64,000 bases of DNA from Pseudomonadota bacterium (lineage in GTDB: Bacteria; Pseudomonadota; Alphaproteobacteria; Dongiales; Dongiaceae): NCBI GenBank assembly GCA_016183985.1, contig JACPDN010000006.1:682001-746000 (forward strand). Direction: 5' to 3'. The notes under the pieces were generated by a model, which worked only from the letters and a program-made list of their open reading frames with translations, was not told the DNA's origin and made no database searches. A program made the position numbers and the translations under genes. The stretch's first letter is position 1; each line of letters starts with the position of its first letter. Positions 9,365 to 18,800 of the stretch are shown here, one piece after another.

Positions 9365-9997
9365 ATGGACAATATTTCTCGTTCGGAACGTACTCGGAAG
9401 CTGGTGCTAGAGGCTGCTTTGGCGGTTATCTCGCGAGACGGTCCGAACCGATTGACCCTGGAGGCGATCGCCAAGGAAGCTGGAGTCAGTAAGGGGGGGC
9501 TGTTACATCAGTTTCCCAATAAGATTGCCGTAATGCGGGCACTCCTGGAGCGGCAAGTGGCATTCTTTAACGACGTTCGGGATAAGTATATCGCTGAAGC
9601 GAAGGAAAACTCTGCCTATCCCGAACTTGCCGCTCACATCGCCACTTTGCGCGAAACGTCATTGCAGCCGCACTCGATCGCGGTTGCCTTTCTAGGGGCA
9701 CTGATCGAGGATCCTCAGCTACTCCGGGTCAGCAGAGATACCGACTCTGCCCGGAACGATGGGATCAGAGCGGAGGCCAACGATCCAGACCTTGCAATGC
9801 TGCGGAAGTTCGCAGCAAACGGCCTAGCTCTTAGCCATATCTTCGGGCTTTCAGAGACATCTAAGGAAGAGAGCATGCGTCTATTTGACAGACTGCTCGA
9901 CGACTCTCAGTGGGTCCGCTCCGAAAAGGCTCCTGCTATCCCCAAGGCTAAGCCATTGGCCAAAAATAATAAGCCAACAAAGCGCCGCGAGAGCTAA
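9365..9997 (+). CDS. TetR/AcrR family transcriptional regulator
   Basis: A 210-residue TetR-type repressor. The helix-turn-helix is clear: RKLVLEAALAVISRDG, then TLEAIAKEAGVSKGGLLHQFPNK (about residues 12-52), followed by a helical sensor domain and a basic, lysine-rich tail (about 190-210). The GGLLHQFPNK form of the recognition helix is common in a subgroup that controls membrane or efflux genes. The operator-like palindrome at 10037-10056 lies between this gene and the MipA gene, so it probably represses the MipA-lipoprotein operon. The 225 bases upstream show no gene. Codons here look less GC-biased than in the flanking core genes. Confidence 0.87.
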   Translation: MDNISRSERTRKLVLEAALAVISRDGPNRLTLEAIAKEAGVSKGGLLHQFPNKIAVMRALLERQVAFFNDVRDKYIAEAKENSAYPELAAHIATLRETSLQPHSIAVAFLGALIEDPQLLRVSRDTDSARNDGIRAEANDPDLAMLRKFAANGLALSHIFGLSETSKEESMRLFDRLLDDSQWVRSEKAPAIPKAKPLAKNNKPTKRRES

Positions 9998-10033
9998 TCG
10001 CCTCGCCGCATTCCGGACATTGCTGCTTTCTGC

Positions 10034-10062
10034 TTGCAAACCGTCCAGACGGTTTGTAAATT
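10034..10062 (+). promoter_or_regulatory. Promoter with an operator filling its spacer, before the MipA gene
   Basis: A -35 box TTGCAA at 10034-10039 and a -10 box TAAATT at 10057-10062 are separated by exactly 17 bases. A perfect inverted repeat (CAAACCGTC and GACGGTTTG around CA, 10037-10056) occupies the spacer and the end of the -35 box. This is the classic layout for a repressor that excludes RNA polymerase. The adjacent TetR gene at 9365-9997 is the obvious candidate regulator. Confidence 0.7.
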
Positions 10063-10120
10063 GCTTCCGTGCTGCGGCGTGCCGTCGTGGGGCGCTTGGC
10101 GCAATTTGGAGGAAATGAGA

Positions 10121-10957
10121 ATGCGAATGGGACGGTTGGTGCAGCTCGGCTGCGCCTTAACGGCTGGTCTTTGCCTAGTGAGTTCTGCGGCGCTTGCCGA
10201 CGATACCAGTGGTGGTCCACTTGAGCCCCCTAAAGGACTTCACGGCCGAGTGAACGTTGGTGGTGCTTTCGTGCCAGATTACGAGGGCTCAGAAGACTAC
10301 CAGCCCGTGCCGACAATCTCGGGCCAACTTGCATATGATGAGTTCTACATCGAGGCGCGAGGACCGACTCTGCGCGCCAACGTGATGCCAAAGATCCTAC
10401 CCTTTGGTTTGGAGTTTGGCCCATCACTGGGTTATCGCTTCGGCCGCGACGACGTGAAGAATGACCAGGTCGACGCGCTGCGCGATGTCGACGGATCAGT
10501 CGCAGCGGGCGCATTCGCCAAGATTTACACGAACGGCCTGCTCCAGGAAGGCGACGAGTTGGCCTTCGAAGTCGAGGGCCTGACTGGGGTCGGTACAGAA
10601 CGCAACGGCACGCTGATCCAGTTCGGCCCGTCCTATCGCTTCTCGCCATTTGAAAGGATGCAGATGGGATTCCGCGCATCCGCGACCTGGGCAGATGATC
10701 GCTACAACGAAACATTCTTCAGCGTTGACGATATCAACTCTGCGCGCAGCGGTCTTTCCATCTATGACGCGAAGGGTGGACTTAACAACGTCGGACTTTC
10801 GACGAATCTTTCATACATGCTGAACGAGAACTGGGGCGTCAGTGCCACGGTAGGCGTAACGAAACTTGTCGGCGACGCTGCCGACAGTCCGATTGTCGAT
10901 GACGCCGGAAGCGATATCCAGGGTCTCGCCACTTTGGGTGTGGTCTACAGCTTCTGA
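10121..10957 (+). CDS. MipA/OmpV family outer-membrane protein
   Basis: A 278-residue exported beta-barrel protein. A signal peptide (about residues 1-25, VSSAALA-DD) is followed by a stretch typical of MipA/OmpV proteins: VNVGGAFVPDYEGSEDYQPV, then FGLEFGPSLGYRFGRDD. Alternating hydrophobic strands run to a C-terminal GLATLGVVYSF ending in Phe, the usual barrel-assembly signal. MipA of E. coli interacts with the murein synthesis machinery, and other members respond to antibiotics or osmolarity; the role here is unknown. A GGAGGA site lies seven bases before the chosen ATG; in-frame ATGs just upstream are less well spaced. It forms a likely operon with the lipoprotein gene 19 bases downstream. 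Confidence 0.85.
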   Translation: MRMGRLVQLGCALTAGLCLVSSAALADDTSGGPLEPPKGLHGRVNVGGAFVPDYEGSEDYQPVPTISGQLAYDEFYIEARGPTLRANVMPKILPFGLEFGPSLGYRFGRDDVKNDQVDALRDVDGSVAAGAFAKIYTNGLLQEGDELAFEVEGLTGVGTERNGTLIQFGPSYRFSPFERMQMGFRASATWADDRYNETFFSVDDINSARSGLSIYDAKGGLNNVGLSTNLSYMLNENWGVSATVGVTKLVGDAADSPIVDDAGSDIQGLATLGVVYSF

Positions 10958-10976
10958 GTTAGAGAGAGTACCAAAT

Positions 10977-11657
10977 ATGTGCCGATTTAAGTCTGCCAGC
11001 CAATTTTCCGTCAACAAAATCAGTTTGGCCTCGATCGCAGTTCTTGCGCTAAGTGCCTGCAGTGGCACGGAACCGACCCGCTATACGGAGCTTGCGAACA
11101 CCACATATCTCGAACCAAACACAGGTGATGACTCTGCGAAGATGCCATATCGGTATGCTGCACCCGTAGATTGGCGCGGCTATACAAAGGCAATGCTCGA
11201 CCCGGTCGAGATTTATCGCGGGCCAGACCAACAATTTGGAGATCTCAAGGAGCAAGACAAGGAAGCACTCGCTCAGTACATGCAGGTGCAGTTCTCTTCG
11301 CGGCTGGCCACGCGCTTCACACCCGTAACAAATAGCGGCCTAGGCACAATCAGAATCCACCTCACTTTGACGGGTGCCGAAACCAATGTACCCGTCCTGT
11401 CAACATTCACTCGGTTCGACCTTGCTGGCAGCATTTATAACGGCGTACAGGCTGTGCGTGGCGGCGAGGGTATGATGACTGGATCCGTCTCTTATATGGT
11501 TGAAATATTTGATGCTCTTACCGGACAGCTACTCCATGCCTACGTCACGAAGCAGTATCCGGGTGCCTACAATCTCAGCGCCACGATGGGGTCGCTCGCC
11601 GCGGCAGAGGTAGGGATCGAAAAAGGTGCCGACACGCTTCTCGATCAACTGAACTAA
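10977..11657 (+). CDS. DUF3313-type lipoprotein
   Basis: A 226-residue lipoprotein. The N-terminus has a hydrophobic stretch ending in the lipobox LSAC (Cys about residue 28), predicting lipid attachment at the outer membrane. The remainder resembles the DUF3313 family: an early YTELANTTYLEPN, conserved VEIYRGPDQQFGDL, and a later LTLTGAETNVP stretch. The function of this family is not known. The gene follows the MipA-type gene with a 19-base gap and an AGAGAG site, so the two are probably co-transcribed from the promoter at 10034 and regulated by the TetR protein encoded upstream. Confidence 0.78.
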   Translation: MCRFKSASQFSVNKISLASIAVLALSACSGTEPTRYTELANTTYLEPNTGDDSAKMPYRYAAPVDWRGYTKAMLDPVEIYRGPDQQFGDLKEQDKEALAQYMQVQFSSRLATRFTPVTNSGLGTIRIHLTLTGAETNVPVLSTFTRFDLAGSIYNGVQAVRGGEGMMTGSVSYMVEIFDALTGQLLHAYVTKQYPGAYNLSATMGSLAAAEVGIEKGADTLLDQLN

Positions 11658-12067
11658 GGATGGATCCTGATTGCCGAACTGGTCGGCGCGGCAGAAAAGA
11701 TTGGGGTAATCAATAACCAGGAAGGCCGATTCCAATCAGCAACTCAACGCGTTAGGCAGCGATTGGTCGCCTTTGCTCCGGAATGGTGTTGTCTCTTGCA
11801 TACGCGGAACGCATGATGGTGATTCAACCTCAGGAGTGTCCGGCATCAGCGCCCCTGAGACAGATTGCAGGACTTGAGGAACACCATCTGGGAGACTTTG
11901 GCGACAATGGCACGACGCAAGAAAACTTCAAACTTGTTCGCAATGAATTTCCAGTCTTCGTGCTTTCCGAACGACTAACCTAGAAAAGGCAACCCTCGCC
12001 GCCGGCAGCATGTAGCATTGGTTGCATGGGGTGTAGCGAGTGGCCTCACGGAATTACGGAGAACGAG
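11658..12067. other. Gap without a recognised gene
   Basis: About 410 bases between the lipoprotein gene and a short exported-protein gene. Several short open frames are present. One on the minus strand at about 11853-11980, bounded by stops and without a start codon, reads like protein (KHEDWKFIANKF, then RRAIVAKVSQMVFL) and might be a fragment of a larger lost gene, but I cannot assign it. I see no repeat ends or transposase motif. Confidence 0.4.
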
Positions 12068-12505
12068 ATGACACGCAGCGCCTATCTTCGGTGCTCCTTA
12101 GCGACATTTTCTCTAGCCCTGACGGCCAGTACTTTCCAAGCACACGCTGATTGGTATCAGCCACTGGTGCGTATTACTTTCGTACCCGAAGCGAGCTACG
12201 TCGCAATTGAAACCTTCGGAGAGTACGATATCGAAGAAGATGCAATTCCTCGATTGAACGCGCATGGCATTTACTTGCTGAGCAACAGAACCGACACCTG
12301 CCGACTCCTTGACGGTGAGCTTACGATCGAGTTTTACGACTATCATCCCCCGCAAGCGAAGGGTGTATGCGGCGCGGTACAAGATGCGAGCCTGAGAATA
12401 TCGTTCCAAGGGAAACAGGTGATCGACGTGCGCGGCACCCATGGAGGCTGCAGCGGCTCGCAACGATACGACATCCCGGCAATGGGAGATGTCTGGCTTC
12501 GGTAG
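12068..12505 (+). CDS. Small exported protein of unknown function
   Basis: A 145-residue frame with a clear signal peptide (MTRSAYLRCSLATFSLALTA, cleavage probably after QAHA) followed by an aromatic-rich mature part with four cysteines (TDTCRLL, KGVCGAV and GGCSGS among them) that could form disulfides in the periplasm. A GGAG site lies eight bases before the ATG at 12068; the frame extends upstream without similarity. I do not recognise a family. It follows the accessory-looking TetR-MipA-lipoprotein genes. Its stop codon abuts a truncated GNAT gene, so this end may be a recombination junction. Confidence 0.55.
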   Translation: MTRSAYLRCSLATFSLALTASTFQAHADWYQPLVRITFVPEASYVAIETFGEYDIEEDAIPRLNAHGIYLLSNRTDTCRLLDGELTIEFYDYHPPQAKGVCGAVQDASLRISFQGKQVIDVRGTHGGCSGSQRYDIPAMGDVWLR

Positions 12506-12520
12506 GTTGAGCCGCACGGT

Positions 12521-12850
12521 ATGATCGTCGACCCGCTCGATGGCGCCCTTGACGGCAACCGGACCGTCGGCCTCGCCAGCGCGGCGATATACGACATCGA
12601 AGATCTCGCATCCTATCCGGACACCTGGGCCGTCGGCGACAAAGTGGGCGAGATCAAGTTCCTCGCCATCGCCGATAACATGCGAGGGCGTGGCGTCGGC
12701 ACCGCATTGACACAGGCAATCGACCGCGACCTCGCCAAGAGAGGTGTTCACGATCGATTCGTCGGCGCTGTGGAACCCAACAGAGGCGCCATCCGCCTAT
12801 ACGAAAGCCGCGGCTTCCGGCCCGCATGGCTGGAACTGACGATATTCTGA
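12521..12850 (+). pseudogene. N-terminally truncated GNAT acetyltransferase
   Basis: The 109-residue frame keeps the C-terminal two thirds of a GNAT N-acetyltransferase: EIKFLAIADNMRGRGVGTAL is the acetyl-CoA pyrophosphate-binding loop (R/Q-X-X-G-X-G/A), followed by VEPNRGAIRLYESRGF, the typical last helix and strand. The first strand and two helices that begin the fold are missing, and the frame opens directly after the stop codon of the preceding gene (TAG at 12503). This suggests a 5' deletion at the edge of the accessory patch. A short functional GNAT cannot be excluded. Confidence 0.5.
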
Positions 12851-12862
12851 GGGACATGCGTG

Positions 12863-12882
12863 AAAAATCGGGCGTCGACCCG
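12863..12882 (-). terminator. Possible terminator after the large RTX gene
   Basis: On the minus strand, just beyond the RTX stop codon, a short GC stem (CGGG and CCCG around six bases) is followed at once by a run of five T. The stem is short, so this is only a weak intrinsic terminator candidate. Confidence 0.4.
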
Positions 12883-12888
12883 CCACCC

Positions 12889-15800
12889 TCACAAAAAGAC
12901 CAGATCGGCGGCGGTCACAACGACATCACTGACGGTCGCCAATGTGACGAAGCTGTTGGCGCCGCCGCTGCTGTCGAACTTGATCAGCGTATCGGTGCCG
13001 ACTACTTGCAGTTGGAGGAAGCCATCGTCGAAAGGATTGGTCGACTCGACATCAAAATCGATGAACAGGTCAAAGAGGTCGATCTTATCCTTGCCGCTTT
13101 CAAAGTCATTGATCGTGTCGCCACCGAGTGTTGCGAGGTCAGTATTGTTCTCCAGGCGATAAATGAACAGGTCATTGCCGGCGCCGCCTGTGAGAGAATC
13201 GGCGCCCAGGCCACCGTCTAGAATGTCATTGCCCTCGCCGCCGGACAGGACATCGCCGCCAGCATTCCCCAGCAGTGTGTCGGCGCCCTTACCGCCAGAG
13301 AGAGTGCTGATACCGGCATTCCCGGTGAGTATGTTGTTGAGGTCGTTGCCCGTGCCGACCAGGCCGCCGGCGCCAAGAAGCTCCATGTTCTCGATATTGG
13401 CGCCGCTGCTGGAAAGATCGAAATCGACTGTGCTGACGACCTTGTCCGTGCCTTGATTTATCAATTCCGTGACAATATCCCCGGCATTGTTCACCGCATA
13501 GGAATCGTCGCCAAGACCGCCAATCATCGTATCGGCCCCGCCTCCGCCATCCAATCGGTCATTGCCGGCACCGCCGTTCAGATTGTCATTGTCGTTACCG
13601 CCATCCAGGCTGTCGTCACCGGCACCACCGATCAAGGTGTCGGTGCCGCCAAAGCCAAGGAGCGTATCGTTCCCGGCGGCACCGTCCAGCTTGTCGGCCC
13701 CGCTGGCGCCGTTGATCTCATTGTTCAGGGTATTGCCGGTCCCGGTCGCACCGACAACGCTGGCGTCGAAGGTCAGAATCTCCAGTTCAGCACCCAGCGT
13801 GAAGGTCGAGAGCGTAGTAACGACGGTATCCCTGATGCCTTCGCCGACCTTCTCGGTGATCTTGTCGGCGAGGCTGTCGATGAGATAGGTATCGTTGCCG
13901 AGGCCACCCACCAATGTGTCGTTGCCAAGGCCGCCATCCAGGGTGTCGTCACCGGCGCCACTGGTCAATGTGTCGTTGCCATTGCCGCCCGACAGATGGT
14001 TGATGCCAAGGTCACTGGTGATCACATTGCCCAGATCGTTCCCGGTGGCATCGAGATCGCTGCCGAGCAGGATGAGGTTCTCGACATTCGCACCGTTCGC
14101 CAGCAGGTTGAAGGTCACCGCGCTGCGGATGGTGTCGATGCCTTCGCCCACCAGTTCGGTGACAGTGTCCCCAACATCGTCCACTTCATAAGTGTCATTG
14201 CCGAGACCGCCGCTCATTTTGTCGCCCTCGGCGCCGCCGTTCAGCAGGTCATTGCCGTCGCCACCAGTCAGAACATCGTTGCCGCCATTGCCTAACAGCT
14301 GGTCATTGCCCTTGCCGCCCGACAGAGCGTTGTTGACGCCGTTGCCCTGGATCAGGTTGTTGAGGTCGTTGCCGATGCCGATAACGGCGCCGTTGCCGGC
14401 CAGAAGCAATTCCTCGACATTTGCGCCTTTGGCGGAGAGATCGAAGCTGATCTCAGTCGTGATGCGGTCGATGCCTTGATTGGCTAACTCGACGATCGTA
14501 TCGCCGACATTTTCGATAAAGTAAGAATCGTTGCCGAGGCCGCCGCTGAGCGAATCGCCACCGTCGCCGCCCTCCAACCCATCGTCGCCGTCCCCGCCGT
14601 TCAGGATATCGTTGTCGGCGCCACCAAGGAGGAAATCGTTGCCGGCGCCGCCATTCAGCGTGTCGACCCCGGCCTGACCCGACAGGGTATCGTTGCCGAC
14701 ACCACCATTCAGGATATCGCCATTGTCGCCGCCGGTGAGAAAGTCGTCACCAGCGTCGCCGTTGAGGGTGTCTGCGCCAGCAAACCCCTCCAGAAAATCA
14801 TTACCGGTGCCGCCGCTCAGAACATCATTCCCGCCGGCGCCTTTCATGTGATTTTCGAGTGCGTTGCCGATGCCGGTCGCATTGACGACCGCGGCGTCAA
14901 AGGTCAGATTCTCGACATTCGCACTCAATGTGATGCTTGAGAGCGTGGTGATAACGGTATCGGCGAGGCCCTCTCCAGCCAGCTCGGTCACCTTGTCGGT
15001 CAGGCTGTCCACGAAATAGGTGTCATTGCCCTTTCCGCCGACCAGGATGTCGTTGCCGATGCCACCATCCAGCAAATCGTCGCCGAGACCGCCATTCAGC
15101 GTGTCATTACCCTTGCCGCCCGCAAGCTCGTTGATGCCGTCAGTGCCCGTGATGATATTGTTCAGATCATTGCCGGTGCCATCCAGATCACCGCTACCGA
15201 GCAGGGTTAGGTTTTCGACGTTGGCACCCGTCGTCGATAGATTGAAATTCACCTTGCTGCGGACGATATCTATGCCTTCACCCACCTGTTCCGTCACCGT
15301 GTCGCCGGCATCGTCGACCTCATAAGTGTCATTGCCGAGACCGCCGATCAATGAATCGGCGCCCGCTTTACCATCCAGCTGGTCGTTGCCTTTGCCCCCC
15401 GACAGGATATTGTTGCCGCTGCCGCCAATGATCACGTTGTTAAGATCGTTGCCGGTGCCATTGATATTGGCGCTGGAGCCAAGATCCAGATCTTCGATAT
15501 TGGCACCCTGGGTGGCAAGGTCGAAGCTGACGTTGCTCACCACTTTGTCGATGCCTTGGTTGACCAACTCGAACACGGTGTCGTTGGCGTCGCGGACAAA
15601 GTACAAATCGTTGCCTGCGCCGCCACTGAGCGCGTCGGTGCCGCCTGCGCCATCCAGCAAATCGTTGCCGTCACCGCCGTTGAGGATATCGTCGTCGCTG
15701 TTGCCGAAAAGATTGTCGTCGCCGGCATCGCCATTAAGGGTATTGTCGCCCGCATCCCCGATCAAAAAATCGTTGCCGGCGCCGCCGTTCAGAACGTCAT

Positions 15801-18800
15801 TGTCTGCGCCACCGAGCAGATTATCGTTACCGGCGCCGCCGTTCAGGATATCGCTGCCGGCGCCGCCGAGCAGGGCGTCGTTGCCGGCGTCCCCATTCAG
15901 AGTGTCTGCACCGGCAAACCCTTCGATCTTGTCATCCCCGCTGCCGCCGCTCAGCACATCGTTTCCGTCCGCACCGCTCATGTCGTTGTTGAGCGTGTTA
16001 CCGATGCCGGTCGCGAAAGTGGTGCCGGTGTTGAAGACCAGATTCTCCACATTCGCCCCCAGCGTGAATGTGGCCAGCGTGGTGACGACCGTGTCGTTGA
16101 TACCCTGGTTCACCGCCTCGGTGACTTTGTCGGCGAGGCTGTCAACAAAATAGGTGTCATTGCCGTTGCCGCCGATCAAAGTGTCGTTGCCAAGACCTCC
16201 ATCCAGCGTGTCGTTTCCGAGACCGCCGTTCAGCGTGTCGTTGCCCTTGCCGCCCGCGAGCTCGTTGCTGCCGTCATTGCCGGTGATCACATTGTCCAGA
16301 TCGTTGCCGGTGCCGTTGAGATCGCCGGTGCCGTCGAGAATGGTGAGGTTTTCGACATTGGCGCCATTCGCCAGGAGACTGAAGGACAGCCTGGTTCGGA
16401 CGGTGTCGATGCCTTCGTTCAATTGCTCGATGATGAGATCGGAGGCATTGTCGACCTCATAGATATCGTTGCCGAGGCCACCGGTCATTTTGTCGGCGTC
16501 GAACTCGCCGTTCAGCAAGTCGTTGCCATCGCCGCCGAAAAGGGTATCGGCCCCGTCATTGCCGAACAGCTGGTCGTTTCCTTTGCCACCGGACAATGTG
16601 TTGTCGCCCTCGTTTGCCCTGATCACGTTGTTGAGATCGTTACCGGTGGCGTCGATGTTGGCGACACCGGTCTGAACCAGATCTTCGACGTTGAGAGCGC
16701 TCGCCAGGCTGAACGTCACGCTGGACTCGATGGCGTCCGTCCCCTGGCCGGCCAGCTCTGTGATGATGTCGGTCAAGCTGTCGACGTGATAGATGTCGTT
16801 CCCAAGCCCTCCGATCATCGTATCAATGCCGCCGCCATTATTGGAATTGAACTCGTCGTCGCCGGCGCCCCCCGTCATCTTGTCATTGCCGTCGCCGCCA
16901 TTGAGTGCGTCATCGCCACTGCCGCCGTCGATGACGTCATTCCCGTCACCACCTTCAAGCTGGTCATTGCCCTCGCCACCGAAGAGCAAATCGTTCCCCT
17001 TGCCGCCCTCAAGTCGGTCGTTGCCGCCGTCGCCATTCAACGTATCGTCGCCATCCTCCCCATCGAGCCGATCGGTGCGATCGCCGCCACTCAGCACATT
17101 CTTGCCGCTGTTACCGATGAGGATGTTCTCAAGAGCGTTGCCGATGCCGTTGATATCTGCCGTGCCAGTCAGTTCCAGGGCATCAACATTGGCACCGAGC
17201 GTCAAGGTGACCGTCGACTTCACTCTGTCGAAACCTTCATCGGCAGCCTCGGTGATCTTGTCGGTGGCACTGTCGACGATATAGGTATCATCGCCCTTGC
17301 CCCCTATCAGCGTGTCATTGCCGATGCCGCCATCCAGAACATCATTACCCAGGCCGCCCGACAATGTGTCGTTGCCTTTGCCACCGGCAAGCTGATTGAT
17401 GCCGTCATTACCGGCGATCACATTGTTGAGGTCGTTGCCGGTACCGTCGGTATCGTCGGTGCCAAGGAGTGTTAGAGTCTCGACGTTCACGCCATTGGCC
17501 AGGAGACTGAAGCTCAGCTTCGTCCGGATGGTGTCGATGCCTTCGTTGAACTGTTCTGTGACCACATCCCCGGCATTGTCGACTTCATAGACATCGTTGC
17601 CGAGGCCACCACTCATCTGATCGGCTTCGGTCCCGCCGTTGAGCAGATCGTTGCCGTCGCCACCCAGCAGCGTATCGGTTCCAGCATGGCCGAACAGCTG
17701 ATCGTTTCCTTTTCCGCCAGACACGATGTTCTTCGCGTCGTTGCCGTTGATCACGTTGTTGAGATCGTTGCCGGTGCCATCGATGTCGTCACCACCTCCC
17801 AGGTCCAGATTCTCGACATTGAGGATGCCAGCCAGGCTGAACGTCACGGTGGAGTCGATGGTGTCCGTACCCTGGCCCGCCAACTCGGTGATGATGTCGG
17901 TCGAGCTGGCAACGTGATAGAGATCGTTCCCTAGCCCCCCGATCATCGTGTCAATGCCGCCGCCGTTATTTGTATTGAATTCGTCATTGCCGGCGCCGCC
18001 GGTCATCTTGTCACTGCCAGCGCCGCCATTGAGGATGTCATCGCCGTTGCCACCATCGATGATGTCGTTGTCGGCACCACCTTCAAGCTGGTCATTTCCT
18101 TCACCACCGGCGATCAGGTCATTCCCGTTGCCGCCGTCGATCACGTCATCGCCGGCATCGCCGTTCAGCGTATCGTCACCATCCTCGCCGTTGAGCACAT
18201 CGATGGCGGCGCCACCGCTCAGGATATTCTTGCCGCTGTTGCCGGTCAGGAAATTTTCAAGAGTGTTGCCAACGCCGTTGATGTCAGCAGTTCCGGCGAG
18301 CTCCAGGGTTTCCAAGTTGGCAGCCAGCGTAAACGTGACGGTGGACTTCACCGTGTCGAAGCCTTCATTGGCGGCTTCGGTGATCTTGTCGGCGATGCTG
18401 TCGACGATATAGGTGTCGTCGTCCTTGCCACCGATCAGGGTGTCGTTGCCCTTCCCGCCGTCGAGCTCGTTCCTGCCACTGGTTCCGGTGATCGTATTGT
18501 TGAGGTCGTTGCCGATACCGTCCAAGTCGCCGGCGCCCAGCAAGGTCAGGTTCTCGACATTGGCGCCATTGGCGAGCAGGCTGAAGTCCAATTTGCTGCG
18601 GATGGTATCGATACCCTCGTTTGACAATTCCGTGACGGCGTCCCCGACGTTGTCGACCTCATAGGTATCGTTGCCAAGGCCACCGCTCATCTTGTCGGCC
18701 TCGGTCCCGCCGTCCAGCAGATCATTGCCCTCGCCACCGGACAGCGTGTCCGCGCCCGCTTGGCCGAACAGCTGGTCATTGCCCTTGCCGCCGGACAAGG

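Noticed and set aside
11853-11980. A 42-codon minus-strand peptide (KHEDWKFIANKF, RRAIVAKVSQMVFL) that reads like a protein fragment, perhaps of a transposase
   Set aside because: Bounded by stops, no start codon, no terminal repeats nearby and no family that I can name; left as an unassigned fragment.
15556-17475. A 639-codon plus-strand frame (Val/Ala/Ile-rich) opposite the giant RTX gene
   Set aside because: It is the antisense shadow of the Gly-Asp-Asn repeats; the same low-complexity pattern recurs along the whole RTX gene and has no start context.
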